A DNA stretch of 64,000 nt from Chryseobacterium sp. LAM-KRS1 (lineage in GTDB: Bacteria; Bacteroidota; Bacteroidia; Flavobacteriales; Weeksellaceae): contig NZ_JAAOIZ010000005.1 of assembly GCF_013184525.1 (NCBI RefSeq), positions 558,001-622,000 of the forward strand, given 5' to 3'. Position 1 is the first letter of the stretch. The number at the start of each line of letters is the position of its first letter. The notes below the pieces were generated by a model. The model saw only the letters and a program-made list of their open reading frames with translations, ran no database searches and had not been told where the DNA came from. This document shows positions 46,580 through 54,642 of the stretch, piece by piece. Position numbers and translations under genes: made by a program.

Positions 46580-47076
46580 AGCAATAAGTTCATCGTCAAT
46601 AAACGCATAAAATTAGCATTATTATTTGAAAGAAAAAGGGTCTGGCTGATTCTTCCGCATCCTGAAATCTGTAAAAGCATCTCTTCTGTTCAAAAGGAAA
46701 TTAATTGATTAACATAGTAAAGGATTTACTTTTTTCATGGTTGCCCCAAACGAAATATGGGAATCATAAGTAAATTAGGTTTTACAAAAAAACAATCTTT
46801 AAATAAAAATTGTATTCCAAATAAGGTAGTAGCTATTCACAAAGATAATAAACTCTTTCAAGAAGACTAAGGGTATTAATATAATGTTTTTGGATAAATT
46901 TCAATTGAACATGTAATTTTCTTAAATTCTCCAAATTAAATTTTAGTTTTATAAGTGAAAATTTACTTAAAAAAAACCGAATTAGATAAAATCTAATCCG
47001 GTTATTAAGTTTACAAATACAAATTACGATCAATATAATTTGAATGAAATACTTTTTCTAATCCAAAAGTAATAAA
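46580..47076. other. AT-rich region between PPTase gene and peptide gene
   Basis: It contains the operon terminator at 46969-47003. A 37-codon plus-strand frame (46757-46870, starting MGIISKLGFTKK) is possible but has no supporting motif. The 66-codon minus-strand frame at 46833-47033 runs through the terminator and is rejected. Confidence 0.5.
46969..47003 (-). terminator. Terminator of the RiPP/NRPS operon
   Basis: On the minus strand AACCG…ATTAGA pairs with TCTAAT…CGGTT (one internal mismatch, loop of 5), followed by eight T residues. It lies 74 bp after the stop codon of the peptide gene. Confidence 0.8.
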
Positions 47077-47199
47077 CTAACAAGTACGCGGATATCCACA
47101 GAGACACCATGGTCCTAAACAACCTGATCCTCCCTGAATCTTTCTCAATTCATTTCTTGATAAACTTTTCTTAATTGTTTTTAAATTAATCTTTTTCAT
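47077..47199 (-). CDS. GG-leader four-cysteine RiPP precursor (40 aa)
   Basis: Below usual gene-calling length. It encodes a 24-residue basic leader (MKKINLKTIKKSLSRNELRK…) ending in I-Q-G-G, then the core SGCLGPWCLCGYPRTC with cysteines at 27, 32, 34 and 40. The leader pattern 'LSR.EL.KI.GG' is that of bacteriocin-like double-glycine peptides common in Chryseobacterium. It lies 82 bp after a DUF6734 gene on the same strand and 74 bp before a strong terminator, as expected for the last gene of the operon. The core could form two disulfides, thioether rings or carry sugars; Ser25 and Thr39 are the only hydroxyl residues besides Tyr36. Secretion and modification are inferred. Confidence 0.78.
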   Translation of the reverse strand: MKKINLKTIKKSLSRNELRKIQGGSGCLGPWCLCGYPRTC

Positions 47200-47281
47200 A
47201 ATAATTATAATATTATTAAATAAATGCCTACTCTTTAGCTTTTCGGCTTACGCTTTATTATTTCCGGTTTAAATTAAAAAA

Positions 47282-48652
47282 TTACTCTATATCATAAATC
47301 AAAATGATTCTATTTTTTAGATAATAACTTAGCCTTTCATCAATCATATTATTGAATTCCTGAATCATTTGAACAGCATCCTGATCAAGCATTTCAAATA
47401 ATTCGTTCTTTAGTTTACTATATGCTATCCCATATGAAGCTTTTTCCAAAATTATAGAGTCTATTTCATCTATAGAAATCCTCATTTGTTCATCATCAAT
47501 TTCATCAATAATTAACTCTGCATCAAAATTTTCAGATTGCTTTTCAAAGACTTTTATATAATTTTTTTTTAATTTTTTAATATAAAAATCTTCACCATCT
47601 TGGATAAATTTCAAAAGGTTATATTGAGAACTTATACATGCAAGGTTTCTATTGAATAAATATTCATTCCTATTTTCTATTTTAATTGATTCTATTTCGT
47701 TACGGTGATATTCTACGAAACCTTGTATTCTTCGTACATTCTCTGAAAATGAAAAATCGTAGTTTTTAATTTTTATAAGCCAATTATAATCATTGGGAAA
47801 GAGATCTATAATTTTTTTAAAATACTCCGGATAATGCATTAAAACATAACTCTCCATTTGTTTACAAACTTCTTTACTTCTTTTATAATCCCCCAATAAA
47901 TGCAAGTATTTGCGTTTAAGTGGAACCTCATCAAAACTTCCAAATCCTTCATAATTATTATCAAAAGAAGTTTCATTAAAAAGATAATTGCTTTCTTTTT
48001 GATCTCTCATCAACATTTCAAACAATAATACTTGTTCAAAAAATATATTGAAGTTTCCAGCATGCACATATTTTGGTAGCGATTTATTTTTTTCTGCAAA
48101 TTCAAAAGATTTTGCAGCGTATTTTTGTAAAAAATTTGAATCATTCCCTCCAAAGATTCCCATATTACAAGCAAAATTGTTTTGATGAGTGACATACCCC
48201 TCTATCTCTTCAGGAACAAAATACAAATGCGGCTGGATGCGTTTCCACATAGTACGATAATAATCCGTTGTTATTTCCAGATTTTGTGAGATTACCCCAG
48301 ATTTTAAGAGGTCATCAGGAAATTTTCCCCAGATAAAAACATCACCATCTACATGAAGAAAGGGGCCTTGTTGAAGACTATATGTTTTTATTTTAGGAAG
48401 TGCCCAAAAATCTTTGTGGAAACTATTAAGCTCATCCAAAACAATATGAACTTTTTTATATGGAAGGTTCAATTTATTTATTAAAAATTCGTATCCTTCA
48501 TTATCAGTATATAGTTCAACATCATAAAATTTTGAAAGCTGAACACAGCTTAAAATCCAACTTAGAGTATGAAATTTGGGAGAAGCCCATCCAAAGTTGC
48601 TAGTCTCAATATTTTGCTGGCCACTCCAAAATGACTGTATAATTTTAATCAT
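47282..48652 (-). CDS. DUF6734-type protein, glycosyltransferase-like (456 aa)
   Basis: The first 290 residues match the neighbouring 51744-52634 protein: IIQSFWSG start, FHTLSWILSCVQLSKFYDVELYTD, PFLHVDGDVFIW with a DGD motif as in GT-A glycosyltransferases, NMGIFGGND and YLHLLGDYKRS. I assign it to the DUF6734 type from memory of that pattern. The last 160 residues are an extra helical region with an acidic stretch (ELIIDEIDDEQMRISIDEIDS). It contains no signal peptide, so it acts in the cytosol. Its gene is directly upstream of the peptide gene, which makes it a candidate peptide-modifying enzyme. The region is visibly richer in A and T than its surroundings. Confidence 0.7.
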   Translation of the reverse strand: MIKIIQSFWSGQQNIETSNFGWASPKFHTLSWILSCVQLSKFYDVELYTDNEGYEFLINKLNLPYKKVHIVLDELNSFHKDFWALPKIKTYSLQQGPFLHVDGDVFIWGKFPDDLLKSGVISQNLEITTDYYRTMWKRIQPHLYFVPEEIEGYVTHQNNFACNMGIFGGNDSNFLQKYAAKSFEFAEKNKSLPKYVHAGNFNIFFEQVLLFEMLMRDQKESNYLFNETSFDNNYEGFGSFDEVPLKRKYLHLLGDYKRSKEVCKQMESYVLMHYPEYFKKIIDLFPNDYNWLIKIKNYDFSFSENVRRIQGFVEYHRNEIESIKIENRNEYLFNRNLACISSQYNLLKFIQDGEDFYIKKLKKNYIKVFEKQSENFDAELIIDEIDDEQMRISIDEIDSIILEKASYGIAYSKLKNELFEMLDQDAVQMIQEFNNMIDERLSYYLKNRIILIYDIE

Positions 48653-48701
48653 TATTTATAGTTTGTATCGATTTTATAAAAGATCATAAAAATACCCATA
48701 T

Positions 48702-49865
48702 TTACATACCTTTTTGATAAAATAAGGGTGTTCCGTCATTTTTCAATACTTCCATTCCATCGTTATTTTGGAAAAAATAAAGATTTGCTTCTTTTAGGTA
48801 ATAAAAATTTTGAAAAAAAAATGATTTTAAAATTCTTCCACGCAAAAAAGCCAATTGAAAAGTTGTATGCTTTTTTCCATTAACAATTTCAAATTTCTGA
48901 CCCATATAGTTATAAGTCCCATTATTTAGATCTTTAGGTATATTTTTCCTTCCAGCCATCATAATTTTATCAAAGAAATGAAGTAGTTTGAATTTTATTT
49001 GAACATAAAAATCATTAATTCTACCAATTACTCTCAGCTTAAATGTATTAGGAACTATGCTATATTGATGAATGATAAAGCTGTCAAAAATTTCATTTTT
49101 TATATTCTTATCAGTAAATAAATTCTTTTTATAATCACTTAGATGATAAATTAGTATTTCAAATTCATCTTTATAAGAAAGAATTCCTTTATTATATTTT
49201 ATATTTCCGGGAACTCCTCCTATTGAGTAATATTCAAACAAACATCTTATATTGTGTTTATTTCTCTCTAATAAGTGATGAATAGAATCAGTCTCTGAAA
49301 TTGTTTCAAGAATATTTGTCCCTGCTATTACTTCAGTATAACACCCTCCACATTCATCAAACATAAAGTTTTTGTCTTCAGTAAAAATTTGTCTTAAATA
49401 AGAACTCTGTTGATATAAATTGTTAATCAAAGGAATATTTCTGTAAATAGACATATAGCCAGAAGGATACTCAGGTGTAGTAGAAATAAAATCATAATTA
49501 TTAAGTATATCTTGTGACAAAAACCCTCTGATGTTTCCTAAAATAACATCTATATCACAAATTCCCCAAAATTCATAATTCTTGATAAAGTCTTCAAAAA
49601 TAACGCCGAATGAAGGTCTGAAATCGCAAATCTTATATCCATATTTTATGTGAACTTTCATTCCTAACTTATACGATGCAAGGCTATTAAAATCTTCAAG
49701 TGAATAATTAATTTTTTTTATATTTTCTGACTCTATTAAATTATTAAAATTATCACCAATAAATAAAAACTCTGTATCTTCATTATCAATGCAGGATTGA
49801 TAGAACAATGGAAAATACCAAGGTAGCTTACCAAAATACGCAACAAAAAACAATATTTTTCCCAT
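48702..49865 (-). CDS. DUF6625-type protein, glycosyltransferase-like (387 aa)
   Basis: The N-terminal half resembles GT-A glycosyltransferases: a first strand (ILFFVAYFGKLPWYFPLFYQSC), then RPSFGVIFEDFIKNYEFWGICDIDVILGNIRGFL with a DxD-type metal motif (CDIDV), and FDECGGCYTEV near an expected acceptor region. I assign DUF6625 by pattern. Neither donor nor acceptor is known. It sits between the second DUF6734 gene and the LanC-like gene, 49 bp and 61 bp away, and is AT-rich like its neighbour. Confidence 0.68.
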   Translation of the reverse strand: MGKILFFVAYFGKLPWYFPLFYQSCIDNEDTEFLFIGDNFNNLIESENIKKINYSLEDFNSLASYKLGMKVHIKYGYKICDFRPSFGVIFEDFIKNYEFWGICDIDVILGNIRGFLSQDILNNYDFISTTPEYPSGYMSIYRNIPLINNLYQQSSYLRQIFTEDKNFMFDECGGCYTEVIAGTNILETISETDSIHHLLERNKHNIRCLFEYYSIGGVPGNIKYNKGILSYKDEFEILIYHLSDYKKNLFTDKNIKNEIFDSFIIHQYSIVPNTFKLRVIGRINDFYVQIKFKLLHFFDKIMMAGRKNIPKDLNNGTYNYMGQKFEIVNGKKHTTFQLAFLRGRILKSFFFQNFYYLKEANLYFFQNNDGMEVLKNDGTPLFYQKGM

Positions 49866-49926
49866 CTAATTTATAGTAAAATATAGTATCACTTAAAAAA
49901 CATACTGAAATAAAACTTCCGCTTCA

Positions 49927-51747
49927 TCATTCCACAAACTCCAGACAGCCATTATAAACAAAATTCTTAATAGTTCTAATGACCAGATAATCCAGCCTCT
50001 CAATGAGATCTGCTTTATCTTTTGAATGGGTATATTTCACAACCATATCAACTGCCTCATCAGGCTGAGACAGACAGTAAAACTTAAACTCCGCGCATAC
50101 TTTTCTTGTGGTCTTAGGGTTACTTAATGCTCTCAGTATTGCTTCCTCAATATTAAGAACCGTTTCAGTGGTATAATTCGTTTTACTGTCATAAGAAGGA
50201 GTGAGAACTATTGCAAAAGCACCAGGAGGCTTTATAATGTTTAAAGTCAAGAGATACATATCATCAGATGACCAATTCCATTTTGTATTTATGATTTTCG
50301 CTTTAGAACTTAGCTGAAGAGGTACATCTAAAACAGCATCTCCCAGATCCTCAAATCTGTTGAAAAGTGAATTTCTAAAGGCTACTATATCTGAAAATCT
50401 TTCCCAATTATTATTTTTCATCATGGAACTGTAAAAGAGATTTTTATTTTCTTCCCAGAATAAGAGGTCTTTAAACAATTCAACATACGAATCGGTCTCT
50501 ATAATCAGCAAAATATTGGCAAGGATATGAATATTATCTGTTGTTATGGCCATTAATATTTTATGATGGACTGCAGGAAAATTTACTTTCGTAAATTCAT
50601 AAAACTTAGGATATCTCTTTCTGAATATAAAATCTTCTCCGGAAGGAACCTCCAATGACAGTGTATATTCTTTTTTTCCAGAGTCGTCAGTAACCTGTTT
50701 ATTGTTCCTTATCTCCGCATAAGCAACTCCCATTTTTCCTGCGAGAAAACCTTCTTCAAATCCTGTAATTTCATCTGTCTGACCTGCTGTATTTTCACCG
50801 TCGAATATATTTCGGACAAGTGAAATAAACGGGCTGTTCACTGATGGGGAAAGAAGCAAAAGCAGCGGTAAATTATTTCCCAAGACTTCCGTTTCTTTAT
50901 TATCTGATAAGAATTTAAAAATCCTGATGTAGTCTTCTTTATGAGAATTAACTGTGAGAATATGTTTTTTTTCGGTCACAGAAATAAACTGATACTGATC
51001 CAAAACAATATCTTCATTGAGATTCCGGATACCATTTTCAATATATTTTTCCGTCTGTGTAATATAAAAGGATAGGCTATCATTTCCAGATACCGAATCT
51101 ATATATTTAAGTGTAAACAATACTCCTAAAGCTCCCCGCGCAAAATCACATGAGTTTTCTATATTTATTTCTTCTTTTGCAATCCATGAGATTCCTTTTG
51201 ATGACAGAATGCTGTTGTCCAGAACTATATTAAGATAGGTATTAATAAGTTGTTCTGTTTCTTTTGACTTATTTATTTTAAACAGGGTAAGAAGAATGAA
51301 TATCATTCCCGCCCGTCCATCTAAAAAATAATCGGAAGTATAAACTGAGTCTAAAAATTCATTTTCCGACTCTTTTATCAATTTAACTGCATTTTCAAGA
51401 AAAACCGCTTTACCATTTTCTTTATAGAGCTCGAGCAGGAAATAGACTACTCCTCCTCTTCCTGTGTATAGGGAATAGTTTGCCGTAATTGCCTGATCAC
51501 AATAAGCAATCAGTTCCAAGGTAAGTCTTTCTATTTTTTCTAATAATCGGGGACTTTCTTTTTCTTTGTAATGCTCCAATAAGAAGAACAAATATCCGGT
51601 TATCCCAAATTCTATATTCTCAATATTACCGGATATCAAGTAATTTCCTTTCAGGTTTTCCCGATTTCTTTCTGCCTGCTTTTTTAAATCTGCAAGACTT
51701 AGATTTAAGATTTCATCTAATATATCTAATGCTGGTTCCAGTTTCAT
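49927..51747 (-). CDS. LanC-like protein with unknown C-terminal domain (606 aa)
   Basis: Residues 40-350 show the repeated Gly-rich helix turns of the lanthionine cyclase alpha-alpha toroid: GITGYLFFLLEHY (48), GRGGVVYFLLELY (96), DGRAGMIFILLTLF (143), SCDFARGALGVLFTLKY (199) and GFEEGFLAGKMGVAYAEI (about 345). The zinc-binding CHG of active LanC proteins is not seen; the matching position reads DFARG. Residues 370-606 form a second domain I do not recognise. It overlaps the DUF6734 gene by 4 bp (ATGA), so it is translationally coupled. A scaffold or binding role toward the peptide is possible, as is an altered cyclase. Confidence 0.7.
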   Translation of the reverse strand: MKLEPALDILDEILNLSLADLKKQAERNRENLKGNYLISGNIENIEFGITGYLFFLLEHYKEKESPRLLEKIERLTLELIAYCDQAITANYSLYTGRGGVVYFLLELYKENGKAVFLENAVKLIKESENEFLDSVYTSDYFLDGRAGMIFILLTLFKINKSKETEQLINTYLNIVLDNSILSSKGISWIAKEEINIENSCDFARGALGVLFTLKYIDSVSGNDSLSFYITQTEKYIENGIRNLNEDIVLDQYQFISVTEKKHILTVNSHKEDYIRIFKFLSDNKETEVLGNNLPLLLLLSPSVNSPFISLVRNIFDGENTAGQTDEITGFEEGFLAGKMGVAYAEIRNNKQVTDDSGKKEYTLSLEVPSGEDFIFRKRYPKFYEFTKVNFPAVHHKILMAITTDNIHILANILLIIETDSYVELFKDLLFWEENKNLFYSSMMKNNNWERFSDIVAFRNSLFNRFEDLGDAVLDVPLQLSSKAKIINTKWNWSSDDMYLLTLNIIKPPGAFAIVLTPSYDSKTNYTTETVLNIEEAILRALSNPKTTRKVCAEFKFYCLSQPDEAVDMVVKYTHSKDKADLIERLDYLVIRTIKNFVYNGCLEFVE

Positions 51748-52634
51748 ATCTGATAGGTTTTAAGTAGATCAATTATATTATTATAGTATTCCGGGTATTC
51801 TTTTCTCACCAAATCTTCTACCTGTTGAGAGCGCATATCATCACTTTTAAAGACTCCAAGCGCATGGAGATAAGAACGCTCTTTTGAGCTTCCCAGAACA
51901 TCACAAATCCCATCAAACTGGCGATTAACATTCTCGAGATAATATCTGATATCCGAATTTTCTTTGTTGGCTATTGAATGCAGAAGTGCCTGCTCGTAAA
52001 TAATATTAAAAAAGCCTACATCAATTTTAGACAAATGATCAACATTTTTATTGATAAACTCGAAGGCTTTTTGAGTATATCGCTTAAAGAAAGGGATGTC
52101 ATTACCTCCGACAATACCATTATTTACTCCATCAATTCTATTAAATGTATTAAAGTAATGCTTCATTTCTTCCGGTATATAGGTAAAATACCCCTTCATT
52201 TCATTATAAAAATCGGTGTATGACTGAAATCCAAATTCAACATTCTGTACTAAAATCTGAGAATCATCGAAAGATTTATCCAGTTTTTTAAATACAAATA
52301 CATCACCATCCGCATGCAAAAAGGGTTCGTCCTGAATACTGAATGCATATATTTTCCCCAATGCCCACAAGCGTTCATGGTAATCATTAAGCGTATCAAG
52401 ACTCACATCTACCTTTGTATAAGGTAGCTTTAATTTGTTGATTAAGATATCATATCCTATTTCATCGGTAACCAGTTCTACCTGGTCATAAAATTTTCTG
52501 AATTGCAGACAACTTAATGTCCAGCTAAAATAGTTGTATTTTTTATCGTTCCAGCCTCCATTATTCCGATCATGGGGACTTGCATTTTTCTTTTTATAAC
52601 TTGGTTTAGACCAAAAACTTTGTACAATTTTCAT
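51744..52634 (-). CDS. DUF6734-type protein, glycosyltransferase-like (296 aa)
   Basis: A shorter paralog of the 456-residue protein downstream. It shares KIVQSFWS, YNYFSWTLSCLQFRKFYDQVELVTDEIGYDILINKLKLPY, the PFLHADGDVFVF metal-type motif, NNGIVGGNDIPFF, FFNIIYEQALL and YLHALGVFKSDD. It stops where the extra C-terminal part of the other copy begins. Two copies in one operon suggest two different modification steps or a heteromer. Lack of a signal peptide indicates cytosolic action. Confidence 0.72.
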   Translation of the reverse strand: MKIVQSFWSKPSYKKKNASPHDRNNGGWNDKKYNYFSWTLSCLQFRKFYDQVELVTDEIGYDILINKLKLPYTKVDVSLDTLNDYHERLWALGKIYAFSIQDEPFLHADGDVFVFKKLDKSFDDSQILVQNVEFGFQSYTDFYNEMKGYFTYIPEEMKHYFNTFNRIDGVNNGIVGGNDIPFFKRYTQKAFEFINKNVDHLSKIDVGFFNIIYEQALLHSIANKENSDIRYYLENVNRQFDGICDVLGSSKERSYLHALGVFKSDDMRSQQVEDLVRKEYPEYYNNIIDLLKTYQI

Positions 52635-52645
52635 ATAAAATAATT

Positions 52646-54568
52646 TTAATTAAAAAAAACCCAGTAATAGAAGTAAAACAAGATTAACAACAGGGAAAAT
52701 ATAATTGCTGCAATCACCACCTTATGTTTGTATTTCATGATTCTGAATGACAATAAAAGTAGAACAACAACCATTGCAATATGTACATAAAGAAGGGAAA
52801 ACAGGTAACTGAATTTTTCTTTCACTCCGAACGCACAGATAAAGAAGTTGCTGCCGGCTGAGTCTTTGATGGCATAGAGAAACCCACTCATCAGGGCAAC
52901 CGCCATGATGCAGGATACGATCAACAGACCATAGAAAAGTTGATTTAAAGCACTTTCCTTTCTTCCTTTTTTAAAGAAATGCAATGAGAAATAAACAATT
53001 CCGATAATCATAATCAGGTAAGCAATAACCAATGGTGCCAGTGTCAACGGATCGAAACCATTTCCTATAAACATGGCCAGCTTTGCAACTCCCGGATTAA
53101 TATGAATATCGGTCACAAAATTGGTGTTATAAGTACTCATGATTTTGGAAGGATTTCTCTGATAGGTATCTTTAATGAACTTATTGATAAATCCGCTTCC
53201 TTCTTCTGTGAATCCCAGAGCATGTCCTTCATTTTTAAATATAATGAGATCTCCTTTCAACAGTTCTGATAATGACTGTGCATTTGAAACCGGGGTAATG
53301 GGATCAAATTCCCCGGCTAAAATAAGCGTGGGTATTTTGGAGATTTTTGTATAATCCAATACATTCTGCGGCAAAGTTTTGCGATTCCATTGATTATTGA
53401 TTAAGAAATCTGCTCTGTAAAATGACAAACCTCCCTTTAAACCTGGATATTTCGCGGCAGCAGTGTCATAATAATTTACGGAGTTATAAGGTACGGCATC
53501 ATTGAGCACCATACTGTAATAGGTTCCGAAATCCAATGCGGTGAATGCGCCGGAGAAAACACCTACTACGGAACTCAATGCTTCAGCGTTTCTTTCATGA
53601 AATAAAGTAATGATAACGGGCAGTACTTCTGTCAGCTGTTTGTTGTATAAAGCCTGATGAATGACAATTTTAAAATCTTCACTATTAAAAGTAAAACTTC
53701 CTTTTTTCAGCAATTTTTCCGGAACTTTTACCGTTAATGGTCTTTTATCCAGATCTGCTATGACTTCAAAATATGTTTTTTCAAGGTTTGGAAATTTCTT
53801 ATTGGAGACAGGGTTTTGTTTACATTTTTCAAAGAAGATGCTCAATACCTGCATATAATGTTCATTGATCTTATTATAATATTCGGAAATATGATCAACA
53901 GGAGAATCCAGAATCATTTTATTAAAATCCTGAGGATAGGCATTTGCATACACCTGTGATATATAGGTGCCGTATGAAACTCCAAGAACGTTCCAGCTAT
54001 CATAGTGCAATGCATTTTTAAGGGCATGCAGATCATTAGCCACATTGACACTGCTGTAGTTTGCCGGATCAATTCCTTTTCTGATCAGCTCATTTTTACA
54101 GTTCATCGTAGCAAATAACCTGTTTTTTTCATCAGCGGAAGAAGATTCGTTGGAAGATAAAATTTTAAATATTTCATTTCCCAGCTCCGGGCAGAGTCTA
54201 GGCAGAGAATTCCCGACACCTCTTGCGTCTATCAATATAATATCCGAGTATTCTCTCAGCGGATGATCACGAAAATATCCGAAGGTCTGTACCCCTGATT
54301 GTCCGGGGCCACCTTCTATGTAGAGTAAAGGTTTCTGGGACGACTGTTTTCTCTTCTTCAGAACAGTAAATGCTATTTTTATTTTGCCAGACTTGGCCAT
54401 CCAGTTTTCAGGAACGGTGAGATACCCCCATTCTATTGTTTTATCGTCTTTAAGATTCTCAACATCGAAAAATGGTTTTGTTTTTTGAATAGCAGGTTCT
54501 CCGTTCTGGGCAAACAGAAATGAGGATACCATGAAAAGCAGTAAAAAAATTACTTTTGGGGTCTTCAT
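52646..54568 (-). CDS. S33-type peptidase/hydrolase with C-terminal membrane bundle
   Basis: A 640-residue exported protein. The signal peptide (MKTPKVIFLLLFMVSSFLFAQ) is followed by an alpha/beta hydrolase of the tripeptidyl/prolyl aminopeptidase type: oxyanion GGPGQSG, IDARGVGNS, nucleophile Ser198 in GVSYGTY, a late Asp in LAGEFDPITP and His in NEGHALGFTEEG. Residues 510-640 hold four membrane helices, unusual for this family, which would tether the periplasmic enzyme to the inner membrane. Gaps of 11 bp to the DUF6734 gene and 74 bp to the NRPS gene place it in the operon; trimming of the exported peptide is a reasonable but unproven role. Confidence 0.83.
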   Translation of the reverse strand: MKTPKVIFLLLFMVSSFLFAQNGEPAIQKTKPFFDVENLKDDKTIEWGYLTVPENWMAKSGKIKIAFTVLKKRKQSSQKPLLYIEGGPGQSGVQTFGYFRDHPLREYSDIILIDARGVGNSLPRLCPELGNEIFKILSSNESSSADEKNRLFATMNCKNELIRKGIDPANYSSVNVANDLHALKNALHYDSWNVLGVSYGTYISQVYANAYPQDFNKMILDSPVDHISEYYNKINEHYMQVLSIFFEKCKQNPVSNKKFPNLEKTYFEVIADLDKRPLTVKVPEKLLKKGSFTFNSEDFKIVIHQALYNKQLTEVLPVIITLFHERNAEALSSVVGVFSGAFTALDFGTYYSMVLNDAVPYNSVNYYDTAAAKYPGLKGGLSFYRADFLINNQWNRKTLPQNVLDYTKISKIPTLILAGEFDPITPVSNAQSLSELLKGDLIIFKNEGHALGFTEEGSGFINKFIKDTYQRNPSKIMSTYNTNFVTDIHINPGVAKLAMFIGNGFDPLTLAPLVIAYLIMIIGIVYFSLHFFKKGRKESALNQLFYGLLIVSCIMAVALMSGFLYAIKDSAGSNFFICAFGVKEKFSYLFSLLYVHIAMVVVLLLLSFRIMKYKHKVVIAAIIFSLLLILFYFYYWVFFN

Positions 54569-54642
54569 ATAAGAATTATTAATTTTTATGTTATGTTGTT
54601 TATGTTATTTATATTTTTTTTTCTTCTTCTGATTATGAATAT

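Noticed and set aside
46757..46870. 37-codon plus-strand frame (starts MGIISKLGFTKK)
   Set aside because: It is on the opposite strand to the whole operon, has no leader motif such as Gly-Gly, and no promoter was found; it could be chance.
46833..47033. 66-codon minus-strand frame after the peptide gene
   Set aside because: It runs through the terminator hairpin and its T run, and the translation is a hydrophobic/basic mix without a signal peptide or motif.
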